Assembly: GCF_004337505.1 (NCBI RefSeq)
Contig: NZ_SJZI01000009.1
Location: 39,435 to 103,434 of the forward strand
Direction: 5' to 3'
Length of the DNA: 64,000 bases
Source of the DNA: Flaviaestuariibacter flavus
GTDB taxonomy: Bacteria; Bacteroidota; Bacteroidia; Chitinophagales; Chitinophagaceae
Below are positions 15,999-23,888 of the stretch, in pieces. The translations under genes and the position numbers were made by a program. The notes beneath the pieces were generated by a model that was not told where the DNA came from, did no database searches, and saw only the letters and a list, made by a program, of their open reading frames with translations. The stretch's first letter is position 1. Each line of letters opens with the position of its first letter.

Positions 15999-16727
15999 AT
16001 GAGAAAACTCTTTCTTGCTGCACTGGGCCTGTGTCTTTCCGGTGTGTTGTTTGCCCAGTCCGACTCTTCGGTAAAGCGCAGTATTCTTTCCAGCCGCGGC
16101 CTGCCGAAGGGCAATGACCACTTTATGATCCAGGTAGGCTACACCCAGTGGGCCGGCCGTCCGGATACCATCAGCACCACCGGCATTCCCCGCTCGCTCA
16201 ACATCTATTTTATGCTGGCCTTCCCCTTCCGCACCAACCCGCACTGGAGCGCGGCCATTGGCGTAGGCGTTGGTTCCGATAACATTTACTTCAAGAACAC
16301 GGATATCCGCATCCGCGACGTGGATACCCGGATCAAGTTCATTGACGTTTCCAACACGCAGCACTACAAGAAATACAAGCTGACCACCGATTACCTCGAG
16401 GCACCTGTGGAACTGCGTTTTTCGAGCCATCCCAACGACGACAACCGCAGCCTCAAGTTTGCGCTGGGCGCCAAGGTTGGCCTCCTGCTCAATGCCAAGA
16501 CCAAGGGCAGGACCCTGCTCAACGGCAGCGGCGACACCATCAACGAATACAAGGAAAAAGAGGTCAGCAAGAAGTTCTTCAACCGACAGCGTCTCGTGGC
16601 CACCGGCCGCGTATCGTATGGTCACTTCGGCATCTTCGCCACCTACCAAGTGTCGCAGGTGTTCAAAGAGAACATGGGCCCCGACGTTCACCCCTTCACG
16701 ATCGGCGTGGCGCTCTCCGGCCTCTAA
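15999..16727 (+). CDS. Outer membrane beta-barrel protein
   Basis: A 242-residue exported protein: signal peptide MRKLFLAALGLCLSGVLFAQ (cleavage after FAQ). The mature part alternates polar and hydrophobic residues in beta strands (HFMIQVGYTQWAG, NIYFMLAFPF, WSAAIGVGVGSDNIYF, APVELRFSS, KFALGAKVGLLLNAKTKG, LVATGRVSYGHFGIFATYQVS) and ends HPFTIGVALSGL. This is the small PorT-like/OMP_b-brl_2 barrel type of Bacteroidota. Specific role unknown. Followed by a strong terminator. Confidence 0.82.
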   Translation: MRKLFLAALGLCLSGVLFAQSDSSVKRSILSSRGLPKGNDHFMIQVGYTQWAGRPDTISTTGIPRSLNIYFMLAFPFRTNPHWSAAIGVGVGSDNIYFKNTDIRIRDVDTRIKFIDVSNTQHYKKYKLTTDYLEAPVELRFSSHPNDDNRSLKFALGAKVGLLLNAKTKGRTLLNGSGDTINEYKEKEVSKKFFNRQRLVATGRVSYGHFGIFATYQVSQVFKENMGPDVHPFTIGVALSGL

Positions 16728-16758
16728 AGTCCCCAAATCTCCCAATGGGGAGGCTTAC

Positions 16759-16795
16759 AAAAGACCGGATCGCCTAGCGATCCGGTCTTTTGTTT
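16759..16795 (+). terminator. Rho-independent terminator
   Basis: 14-bp perfect stem AAAAGACCGGATCG (16759-16772) / CGATCCGGTCTTTT (16778-16791) followed by GTTTT, 31 bp after the beta-barrel gene. Confidence 0.92.
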
Positions 16796-16877
16796 TGAAG
16801 TACCTTCTTTAGGAATGATTCGTGCATAAAAGAATGTTAGTCCTGGGTGTCCGCCGGCTGGCGGAGCACAGGGGCTT

Positions 16878-16885
16878 TATATTTG
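16878..16885 (+). promoter_or_regulatory. Bacteroidota -7 box of hflX
   Basis: TATATTTG fits TAnnTTTG and ends six bases before the hflX ATG at 16892, implying a very short leader. Confidence 0.45.
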
Positions 16886-16891
16886 TCCAAT

Positions 16892-18082
16892 ATGATCGAT
16901 AAGCAGAATAAGATTGGAAAAGAAGAGCAGGCGGTGCTGGTTGGCGTGGTGCAGAAAGAGCAGAACGAAACCCAGGTGAACGAGTATCTCGACGAGCTGG
17001 CTTTCCTGGCGGAGACCGCCGGCGCGGTGACGGTAAAGCGCTTTATCCAGAAGCTGGCCCGCCCCGAGCCCAAGACCTTTGTAGGCAAGGGCAAGCTGCA
17101 GGAGATCGCCGAATATGTGCGTACCCACGGCGTGGAGCTCATCATCTTCGACGACGAGCTTACCGGCGCGCAGATCGGCAATATTGAAAAAGAAACCAAG
17201 GTGAAGGTCATCGACCGCTCCGACCTTATCCTCGACATCTTTGCCCGCCGCGCCAAAACGGCCCAGGCCAAGGCGCAGGTGGAGCTTGCCCAATACCAAT
17301 ACATCCTGCCCCGCCTCCGCGGTATGTGGAGCCACCTGGAACGCCTCGGTGGCGGCATCGGCACACGCGGTCCGGGTGAAACGGAGATAGAGACCGACCG
17401 ACGGATTGTGCGGGAAAAGATCTCGCTGCTCCGCAACCGCCTCAAGGAGATCGACAAGCAGGCCTTTACCCAGCGCAAGGAGCGCGGCGAGCTCATCCGC
17501 GTATCGCTCGTGGGCTACACCAATGTGGGCAAGAGTACCATCATGAACCTGCTGAGCAAGAGCGAGGTGCTGGCCGAGAACAAGCTCTTCGCCACCCTCG
17601 ATACCACCACGCGGAAGATCGTGTACGAAACAACGCCCTTTCTGCTCAGCGATACGGTGGGCTTTATCCGCAAGCTGCCCCACCATCTCGTGGAAAGCTT
17701 CAAAAGCACGCTCGATGAAGTGCGCGAGGCAGACATCCTGCTGCACGTGGTCGACCTGAGCCACCCTCAATACGAAGACCAAATGGGCACGGTGAACAAG
17801 ACCCTCCAAGAGCTCAAGAGCTTCGAAAAGCCGACGCTGACGATCTTCAACAAGCTGGATGAATACGTGAAAAAAACTTTCGATCCCTGGCTGGAGGAAG
17901 ATACGAAAGCAGAGATCCTCCGCGACCTGGAAGAGCGCTGGCAGCGCGCCACCAATGGCAACGCGCTGTTCATCTCGGCGCTGGAGCGGACCAATATCGA
18001 GAAGCTGCGCGAAGTGATCCTGAGCAAGGTGCGCGAGCTGTACCGCGTTCGCTACCCTTACAAAACGGAATTTTTCTACTGA
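16892..18082 (+). CDS. hflX: GTPase HflX, ribosome rescue/splitting factor
   Basis: A 396-residue cytoplasmic GTPase. The N-terminal HflX domain includes KPEPKTFVGKGKLQEI-type sequence (here RPEPKTFVGKGKLQEIAEYV) and the glycine-rich helix region RLGGGIGTRGPGETEIETDR. The G domain follows: G1 GYTNVGKST, G3 SDTVGFIRKLP, G4 NKLDE, and G5-like ALERTNIEKL. HflX binds 50S and splits stalled or heat-damaged ribosomes. Start set at 16892 because MIDKQNKIGKEEQ is the usual beginning; 15 extra codons upstream are not family-like. Stop overlaps the next start (TGATG). Confidence 0.95.
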   Translation: MIDKQNKIGKEEQAVLVGVVQKEQNETQVNEYLDELAFLAETAGAVTVKRFIQKLARPEPKTFVGKGKLQEIAEYVRTHGVELIIFDDELTGAQIGNIEKETKVKVIDRSDLILDIFARRAKTAQAKAQVELAQYQYILPRLRGMWSHLERLGGGIGTRGPGETEIETDRRIVREKISLLRNRLKEIDKQAFTQRKERGELIRVSLVGYTNVGKSTIMNLLSKSEVLAENKLFATLDTTTRKIVYETTPFLLSDTVGFIRKLPHHLVESFKSTLDEVREADILLHVVDLSHPQYEDQMGTVNKTLQELKSFEKPTLTIFNKLDEYVKKTFDPWLEEDTKAEILRDLEERWQRATNGNALFISALERTNIEKLREVILSKVRELYRVRYPYKTEFFY

Positions 18083-18429
18083 TGGCGCTGCAATGGGTGA
18101 AGATTGCCGAGGCGCCGGATGAGTTGCTGTTCAATGACCGCGACCTGGCCGAGATCGAAGCCGCCGGCCGCTCTTTCTGCATTGCCCGTCACAACGGGAA
18201 GCTCTTTGCCGTAGCACCCAAATGCCCGCATGCTTCGGGACGTTTTGTGCACGGCTTCATCGACGGCGCGGGCAACGTGGTGTGTCCGCTGCACCGCTAC
18301 AAGTTTTGCCTCGCTAACGGTCGGAATATCAGCGGCGAAGGCTATTATCTCAAACACTGGCCCCTGGAAGTGCGCGAAGACGGTGTGTTTATCGGGATAG
18401 AGGGTGGTACCTTCGCATCATGGTCCTGA
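18082..18429 (+). CDS. Rieske [2Fe-2S] protein
   Basis: A 115-residue small ferredoxin-like Rieske protein. Both cluster motifs are present: CPHASG and CPLHRYKF (Cys-X-His ... Cys-X2-His). It resembles nitrite reductase small-subunit/dioxygenase ferredoxin types (NirD-like) but stands without an oxygenase or reductase partner. Its ATG overlaps the hflX stop by one base and its 3' end overlaps the kinase start by 10 bp, so all three are probably translationally coupled. The electron-transfer partner is unknown. Confidence 0.9.
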   Translation: MALQWVKIAEAPDELLFNDRDLAEIEAAGRSFCIARHNGKLFAVAPKCPHASGRFVHGFIDGAGNVVCPLHRYKFCLANGRNISGEGYYLKHWPLEVREDGVFIGIEGGTFASWS

Positions 18430-20093
18430 CCCGCCGACTGGACAAGCCCCGACGCCTTTTTCCCGTTGCCGCCATTTTCTGCGCGGGCATTATCGTCCTG
18501 CTCTGGACCGCCATTTTTCAACAACAACGTTCGGCGCGCGCTGCGGCCATAGCGGCTTCCGAAGGACGGAGCGACAACCTGGCCGTTTCGCTGGAGCAGT
18601 ACGCCATCCGCACCATTCACAATGCCGACGCGCTCCTGCAGCTGGTGCGGCTTGAATACACGCGGGTCAACGGTCCCGTGGACTTCGACCACCTGCGCAA
18701 CGGGGGCCTTATCGACGCGGCCTTTGTACAAGGCATCGCCGTCCTCGATGCGCATGGCCGCATGGTTGCCGGCGACAGCAGCATGCGCCAAAGCATCGGT
18801 ATGGACCTCTCCGACCGCGAGCATTTTACCTTTCACCGCGACCGTAAAAACGACACGCTGTTCATTGGGAAGCCGATTTTTTCGCGCACCATCAACAGGA
18901 TCGTCATTCCCATCAGCCGCCGCCTGCAAACGGCCGACGGGCGCTTTGCAGGCACCGTTGCCGTGCAGATCGAGCCGCGCACCTTTACCGAGTTTTATGC
19001 CCATGCCCGCATGCGTCCCAACGATATCATGTCGCTGATCTCGCTCGATGGCATCACTTATGCGCGCCGCACCGGCACCCGCGAAAGCCAGGGTGAGGAC
19101 ATCAGCAAGAGCCCGCTGTTCAGCTACGTGGCGCGGCAGCCGGTGGGCAGTTATTTCGCGCGCGACGCCATCCGTGGCATCCCCACCTATTTCAGTTACC
19201 GCAAGCTCGAAAACTACCCGATGATTGCCACCGTGGGTGTTTCGGAAATCGATGTACTCGCCGAGTACCGCGTGATGTCCCGCCGCGAAAACTGGTTTGG
19301 CGCCCTGGTGAGCACGCTGGTGCTGCTCTTTACAGGGATGGTGGTGATTACCCTGCGCCAGCGCAGGTATAGCATCAATGCCATCCGCAAGGCAGCGCAG
19401 GCACACCGCCGCGAGCAGCGTCGCATGCAGCGCCAGATGACGCAGCAGATCATCGCCGCCCAGGAGCGGGAGCGGGAGGAGATCGGCCGCGAGCTGCACG
19501 ACAACGTCAACCAGGTGCTTACTACGGTGAAGCTGTACCTGGAGCTGGTGCAGTCGGAGCCGGCGCAGGGCGCGCGCCTGCTGCCGCGCGCGGTGGCCTA
19601 CCTGCAGCAGTGCATTTCGGGCATCCGTACCCTCTCGCGCGAGCTTTCGGCGCCTACGCTCGGCACCCGCTCCATTGTCGACTCCATCGCGGCGCTGGTG
19701 GAAATGGTGGGCGAAGGCGGGCGTCTCGATATCCGCTTCGACCACGAACATTATAAGCGGGCGATGCCCAAGGAGCAAAAGCTGGCGCTGTACCGCATAC
19801 TACAGGAGCAGCTTAACAATATCCAGAAGCACGCCGGGGCAAGCGAGGTGCTCATCACCCTCGACCAGAATGCCAGCGAAACGATGCTCCGCATCCGCGA
19901 CAACGGCAAGGGCTTCGACCCGACGGCGCGCCGGGCGGGCATCGGTATCAACAATATCCGCAGCCGGGCGCGGGCCCTGGGTGGCTCGCTGCGCATCGAA
20001 ACGGCGCCCGGGCGGGGCTGCACCCTGCAGGTAACGCTGCCGCTGCCGGCCGAGGCCGAGGAGCCAAAAGGGAATTCAATGGCTCAACACTAA
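18420..20093 (+). CDS. Membrane sensor histidine kinase (NarL/HisKA_3 class, dCACHE-like sensor)
   Basis: A 557-residue kinase. TM1 at residues 14-32 (PVAAIFCAGIIVLLWTAIF), a periplasmic dCACHE-like sensor of about 260 residues (ALLQLVRLEYTRV, FVQGIAVLDAHGRMVAGDSS, IGKPIFSRTINRIVIPISR), TM2 near residue 300 (FGALVSTLVLLFTGMVVITL), then a coiled coil and HisKA_3 with REREEIGRELHDNVNQ (phospho-His in ELHDN). The HATPase_c has QEQLNNIQKHA, DNGKGF and GIGINNIRSRA. Signals to a NarL-type regulator, none of which is adjacent. Placement in an operon with hflX and a Rieske protein suggests stress or redox input, an inference. Confidence 0.9.
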   Translation: MVLTRRLDKPRRLFPVAAIFCAGIIVLLWTAIFQQQRSARAAAIAASEGRSDNLAVSLEQYAIRTIHNADALLQLVRLEYTRVNGPVDFDHLRNGGLIDAAFVQGIAVLDAHGRMVAGDSSMRQSIGMDLSDREHFTFHRDRKNDTLFIGKPIFSRTINRIVIPISRRLQTADGRFAGTVAVQIEPRTFTEFYAHARMRPNDIMSLISLDGITYARRTGTRESQGEDISKSPLFSYVARQPVGSYFARDAIRGIPTYFSYRKLENYPMIATVGVSEIDVLAEYRVMSRRENWFGALVSTLVLLFTGMVVITLRQRRYSINAIRKAAQAHRREQRRMQRQMTQQIIAAQEREREEIGRELHDNVNQVLTTVKLYLELVQSEPAQGARLLPRAVAYLQQCISGIRTLSRELSAPTLGTRSIVDSIAALVEMVGEGGRLDIRFDHEHYKRAMPKEQKLALYRILQEQLNNIQKHAGASEVLITLDQNASETMLRIRDNGKGFDPTARRAGIGINNIRSRARALGGSLRIETAPGRGCTLQVTLPLPAEAEEPKGNSMAQH

Positions 20094-20199
20094 GGTTTCT
20101 CCATTAACGCGAGAAAAAAGTCATCTGTAGGGAAAACCATTTTTTTCGCATTACGTATGTTTAGTGTGGTTGCAGCAATGCGGCCGCGATCCAGATCCA

Positions 20200-20400
20200 C
20201 GAAAAGCCGTCCGATCCTTTGAAAACCGTCCAGATCCTTTAGAAAACCAATCCGATCCTAAGAAAAACGCATCCGTATCCTGAACAAAACCATGTCCGTA
20301 TCCTGAAGAACCAAAGATCCAAGCCTTAGAAAAACCAGATCCGATCCTGAAAGACCATCCTACCTTAAGGAAACCTAAAACCTGAACAAACACCGATTCC
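20200..20400. repeat. Degenerate array of about ten 20-22-bp units with phased A-tracts
   Basis: After the histidine kinase gene, units of the form (A)TCCGATCCT..GAAAACC recur with A-tracts at about 20202, 20222, 20243, 20263, 20286, 20330 and 20376, a spacing near two helical turns. Read on the minus strand each unit carries GGTTTTC, the motif of the 10-bp array at 896-995. The minus-strand frame over it translates as a short repeating peptide and is taken as a by-product. Confidence 0.65.
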
Positions 20401-20412
20401 GACTCCGAAATT

Positions 20413-20442
20413 GATCCCCCGGCAGCGCCGGGGGATCCTTGT
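20413..20442 (+). terminator. Strong hairpin, probable terminator
   Basis: Perfect 11-bp stem GATCCCCCGGC (20413-20423) / GCCGGGGGATC (20427-20437) then CTTGTTTC. It likely ends transcripts from the hflX operon after the repeat array. Confidence 0.7.
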
Positions 20443-20562
20443 TTCTGGCCAGGGCCCGCTAGTGTCGCACGGCGCCGGCGCCGGCGGGCGGCCAAGTGCC
20501 TGTGGTCAAAGCTTTTAGAAAAAAAATTCTCAGCAGATGGCGTCTGTTTTTGCAGAATCCCC

Positions 20563-20570
20563 TATTTTTG
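20563..20570 (+). promoter_or_regulatory. -7 box of tRNA-Asn
   Basis: TATTTTTG fits TAnnTTTG 51 bp before the mature tRNA start; a TTTTTG run lies 10 bp upstream, closer than the usual -33 spacing. Confidence 0.4.
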
Positions 20571-20621
20571 CTGTCCCGAAACGGGAAGGCAGGCTCCACT
20601 GCCGGAACGAGGTAGGGAAAT

Positions 20622-20695
20622 TCCTCCTTAGCTCAGTTGGTTAGAGCATCTGACTGTTAATCAGAGGGTCTCAGGTTCAAGTCCTGAAGGGGGAG
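20622..20695 (+). tRNA. tRNA-Asn(GTT)
   Basis: Cloverleaf: acceptor TCCTCCT / AGGGGGA, D arm GCTC/GAGC, anticodon stem TCTGA/TCAGA with loop CTGTTAA (anticodon GTT), T arm TCAGG/CCTGA with TTCAAGT, discriminator G. CCA is not encoded (CCT follows). It is the left border of the defence island: the antisense of its 3' third supplies the last codons of the serine recombinase gene. Confidence 0.95.
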
Positions 20696-22211
20696 CCTCA
20701 CTAGACAAGCCCACATATTGTGGGCTTTTTTTATGTGTTCGTCGCCCGAAACCCGCGCCCCGCTTGCTTATCAGCGCGAAGAGGGGGTTGGAGCCTATGG
20801 TTTGAAAAGTTTTTTTCGAATAGATCAATTTTTCGGGGAACATCAAACCAATCAGCTGTTGCTTCAGGAGCAGGTTGCTCTCCACGTAGAGGTTGTCCAG
20901 GTTGGTAAAAAACTTCCCGGCGAAGGCCAGCAGGTCGGCCAGGTCGCTGTTTTCGCGCGACAGGCTGCGCAGCTGGCTTTCCAACTGGCTCACGATCGGT
21001 TCGTAGCGGTTTTTGATGGCTTTGTAGTCGGCCGGATCGATGGTGCCGTCCAATAGGAGTTGCTGGGCCTGGTTGAGGCGTTCCTTATTCTTCTCGATCT
21101 CCCCTTTCAGTTTTGCCCGCTCCTTTGCGGCACTTTGTCCGTCGCTGCCGTACAGCGAAGTGGCGAAGTATTCGATGGCATTATGGGCCACTACATTCAG
21201 CCTGATGTTCTGCAGCATTTTGGCAAAGGCCGCATTAGCCTCTTCGGCATGGAATCGCTCGCCGCACTTGGGGGTGCAGTGGTAGTAATAGTACATGCCG
21301 CCGTTTCCTTTCGAGGTGCTGCCCGTCAATTTGCGGCCGCAGCGCGCGCAAATCAGGTGCCCCCGCAGCGGAAACTCTTCCCGCGGTCGGTGTGACACAG
21401 GCCAGTTGCGCCGCTTCTTCGCCATGACGATCTGTACTTCGTCAAAGAGTTCTTCGCTGATGAGGGGTTCGTGGAGGCCCTTCACGACCATCTCCGGCTC
21501 GTCTTTGTAAGCGGGGATAACCATCCGGCCACAAAAGGTCGGGTTCTTGATCATCATGTAGAAATTCCCGCGCGAGACGCCAAGCCCTCGGCGCATCGCC
21601 TCCTTGCGCACCACCTCGCCGCTGGAGATGCCTTTGCAGATCTCTTCGAAGACCCATTGGACGATCGGTGCCTTTTCGGAGGGTACGATCACCGGTTGGT
21701 TGCGTTCGTTGCGGGTATTTCGATAACCTACGGGCGCACCACCCATCCAACGGCCTTCTTTCCGTGCCCGCCGCATGCCCGCCACGGTGTTCAGCGCCCG
21801 GCGGTCGTTCTCCACCTCGGGCGCGGCCAGGTAAAAGGCCAGCATGATTTTGTTTTCGGGGATGTTCAGGTCGAGCGGCTGCTCGATAGCCTGGGGCTCG
21901 ATACCCAGCTTGTTCAGGGTATTGATCATGCCGTAGGCGTCGCCGGCATTGCGGGAGAAGCGGTCCCACTTGAGGAACAAGAGCAAGTTGGCGAGCTTCT
22001 TTTCTTTTTTGAGGCGGCCCAGGAGCTTTTGAAACTGAGGCCGCTCAAAGGTTTTGGCCGAATGGTCTTCGCGGTAGAAGTCGACCACTTCGATCTGCTG
22101 CAGGGCGCAATATTGTCGCAGGCGTTCTTCCTGGTGCTGGAGGCTGAAGCCGCGGTCAGCTTGCTCGTCGGTACTTACGCGGACGTAGAGGATGGCTTTC
22201 TTCTGTGCCAT
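20661..22211 (-). CDS. Large serine recombinase (site-specific integrase)
   Basis: A 516-residue recombinase. The resolvase domain begins MAQKKAILYVRVSTDEQADR with catalytic Ser13 in YVRVST; a Recombinase domain follows (GMRRARKEGRWMGGAPVGYR), then a zinc ribbon (CARCGRKLTG ... YHCTPKCGERF) and a coiled coil (about residues 360-430). It cuts and joins att sites through a phosphoserine link. The frame reads past the tRNA terminator and its last eleven codons, ending GLEPETL and a TGA, are the reverse complement of tRNA-Asn, so the native C-terminus changes on excision. Start at 22211 gives the standard N-terminus; it overlaps the upstream small gene by 56 bp. Confidence 0.92.
   Translation of the reverse strand: MAQKKAILYVRVSTDEQADRGFSLQHQEERLRQYCALQQIEVVDFYREDHSAKTFERPQFQKLLGRLKKEKKLANLLLFLKWDRFSRNAGDAYGMINTLNKLGIEPQAIEQPLDLNIPENKIMLAFYLAAPEVENDRRALNTVAGMRRARKEGRWMGGAPVGYRNTRNERNQPVIVPSEKAPIVQWVFEEICKGISSGEVVRKEAMRRGLGVSRGNFYMMIKNPTFCGRMVIPAYKDEPEMVVKGLHEPLISEELFDEVQIVMAKKRRNWPVSHRPREEFPLRGHLICARCGRKLTGSTSKGNGGMYYYYHCTPKCGERFHAEEANAAFAKMLQNIRLNVVAHNAIEYFATSLYGSDGQSAAKERAKLKGEIEKNKERLNQAQQLLLDGTIDPADYKAIKNRYEPIVSQLESQLRSLSRENSDLADLLAFAGKFFTNLDNLYVESNLLLKQQLIGLMFPEKLIYSKKTFQTIGSNPLFALISKRGAGFGRRTHKKSPQYVGLSSEAPPSGLEPETL
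20707..20732 (+). terminator. Terminator of tRNA-Asn
   Basis: AAGCCCACA (20707-20715) / TGTGGGCTT (20719-20727) followed by TTTTT, 12 bp after the tRNA. As it lies inside the recombinase frame on the other strand, it probably belongs to the inserted element. Confidence 0.88.
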
Positions 22212-22434
22212 GGGTAGTATTGTTTAAGTCCACAACCGGGGCGCGGTGCCGGAAATCCAGCATGTAGAAGTCGTAGTAGATCCTGGTTAGCTTATACAGG
22301 AAGTCGCGCAGCTGCAGCAGTTCATCGTCGGTATAATCATACTCCTTTGCTTTGAACAACTTGCGGCATTGCTCTACGCTTGGCAGGCTTTCATACAGAT
22401 CTTTGGATTTCGAGGCACCGGCTCCGGTTGTCAT
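22156..22434 (-). CDS. Small hypothetical protein upstream of the recombinase
   Basis: A 92-residue protein, MTTGAGASKSKDLYESLPSV with helical, charged body (CRKLFKAKEYDYTDDELLQL; LYKLTRIYYDFYMLDF). The last 18 codons overlap the recombinase gene in another frame, suggesting coupled translation. It may be a recombination directionality or regulatory factor, but no HTH is evident and no family is recognised. Confidence 0.6.
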   Translation of the reverse strand: MTTGAGASKSKDLYESLPSVEQCRKLFKAKEYDYTDDELLQLRDFLYKLTRIYYDFYMLDFRHRAPVVDLNNTTHGTEESHPLRPRKYRRAS

Positions 22435-22976
22435 ATTGTTTACAGATCTAAGTTATAAACGATTGATTATCAATTAGTATTGTGTTTTACGGGCGGGTTG
22501 TTCTCGCCCCTTTTGCATAACAACTAAATGCAAAGGCAAACCTAGAACAGCAGGAAAACTTGCTTTCCAGTTTGGGTCAGTTTATGGCTGTTTTTGCAGG
22601 ATAATGTCAAAAGTTGTCAGTTTGGGAGCGAATTTTCCCTGCTTTTCCCGATTTCCGGAAACACGGAAAAGGATTGCCATAGGCACATAAAAAGCCATAA
22701 TTGATGACCATCAATGATTCGGTCATGTAGCAATAATTGTGGAGGAATTGCGGAGCAATTAGGGAGGCATCGGAAAAGATTAGGGAGCATTATAAGAGCG
22801 TGCAATAATCAAGACCCAAAACAATGATTCTCCTATAAACCAGTTCGTAATCCTTTCCAAAACAGCGTTTATACAAGTCAAAAGCGCCATATTACCGGAA
22901 TATTCTCAAAATTTAGCTACTTTGGCTTCCTACCAAGCCAACTGCCTCAAAGCGAAACAAACTAACTGCAATTCTT
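22435..22976. other. Intergenic, AT-rich, no gene found
   Basis: About 540 bp between the recombinase pair and the Zorya-like operon, which diverge from it. No protein-like frame, tRNA or clear repeat. It should hold divergent promoters; only imperfect TAnnTTTG-like boxes were seen (for example TACTTTGG near 22918). Confidence 0.5.
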
Positions 22977-23849
22977 ATGGCATCTTTTGTCAATGACACC
23001 CGCATCAACGTCATCCTGGAAGAAATGATTCAGGAAGCCGAAGACCTCCTGGTTCTCTATTGCCCCTATTTTAAGTTACATGATCGTCTTCGGGATAAAC
23101 TTCGCCTACGCAAGGATGATGACCGGCTAAAGGTGACAATCGTATTCGGAAAAAATGAAGACGATCCATCTCGAAGCCTGAACCGGGAGGATTTTGAGTT
23201 CCTGCAGTCATTTCGCAATGTGGAGATCGCTTACGAAAAAAGACTTCATGCAAAGTATTATGCAAATGAGAAACGCGGGTTAATCACCTCATTGAACCTC
23301 CACACCTATTCACAAAACAACAATATTGAGGTAGGCGTTGAATTCAAAACCAAGAATCTTCTGAAGAAGATGACCAGTGACGTACTCGGCAACGTAACCT
23401 CAATCATCTCCGACACCGAGGACCTGGCCACAGAAGCGAGCGAGTTCTTTTACGATATCTACCAGAATGCCGAAAAGATTTTTGTACGAGAGCCTCGATA
23501 TCAGAAGGGTTTATTAGGCCTCACAAAATCCTACAGCCACTCAGAAGTCATTGTTGATCGCACAGAATGGTTTTACGAGCAGGTGAAACCAAAAGAACAA
23601 ATCTCCGCGCGAACACCAATCGGATTTACAACGCATCGCCAAGAGAAGCCGGAACCCATGTTGGAACGAGGGTTTTGTATCCGGACTGGCGAAAAAATTA
23701 GCTTCAATCCGGCAAGACCACTTAGCCGTGGGGCTTATCAAAGCTGGGCTAAGTACAGTAATCCGGATTTCGGAGAGCGCTTTTGTCATTCGTGTGGCAA
23801 AAAGTTTAGCACCTCCGTGCGATATCCTCTGTGTTCTGCTTGTAACTAA
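22977..23849 (+). CDS. Phospholipase D-like nuclease with C-terminal zinc ribbon
   Basis: A 290-residue protein. The PLD core carries one HKD-type motif, RLHAKYYANEKR with His91 and Lys93, followed by GLITSLNL and an NNNIEVGV strand, the layout of single-HKD nucleases that act as dimers. A C-terminal zinc ribbon (CHSCGKKF ... CSAC) could bind nucleic acid. The canonical Asp of HxKxxxxD is not present at its usual place. It lies 39 bp before the ZorA-like gene on the same strand, so it may be an added effector of that system or an independent passenger. Cytosolic. Confidence 0.75.
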   Translation: MASFVNDTRINVILEEMIQEAEDLLVLYCPYFKLHDRLRDKLRLRKDDDRLKVTIVFGKNEDDPSRSLNREDFEFLQSFRNVEIAYEKRLHAKYYANEKRGLITSLNLHTYSQNNNIEVGVEFKTKNLLKKMTSDVLGNVTSIISDTEDLATEASEFFYDIYQNAEKIFVREPRYQKGLLGLTKSYSHSEVIVDRTEWFYEQVKPKEQISARTPIGFTTHRQEKPEPMLERGFCIRTGEKISFNPARPLSRGAYQSWAKYSNPDFGERFCHSCGKKFSTSVRYPLCSACN

Positions 23850-23888
23850 TAGTGTATCCCGTTTTTTGACACGTAAAATGTATTTGTT

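Noticed and set aside
20200..20400. Possible CRISPR array
   Set aside because: Units are too short and degenerate, with no constant repeat and variable spacer, and no cas genes nearby.
20151..20495. Minus-strand 114-codon frame with repeated GSGFSK-like units
   Set aside because: It is the translation of the degenerate 21-bp DNA array; no start context or homology, and its GC/aromatic pattern follows the repeat.
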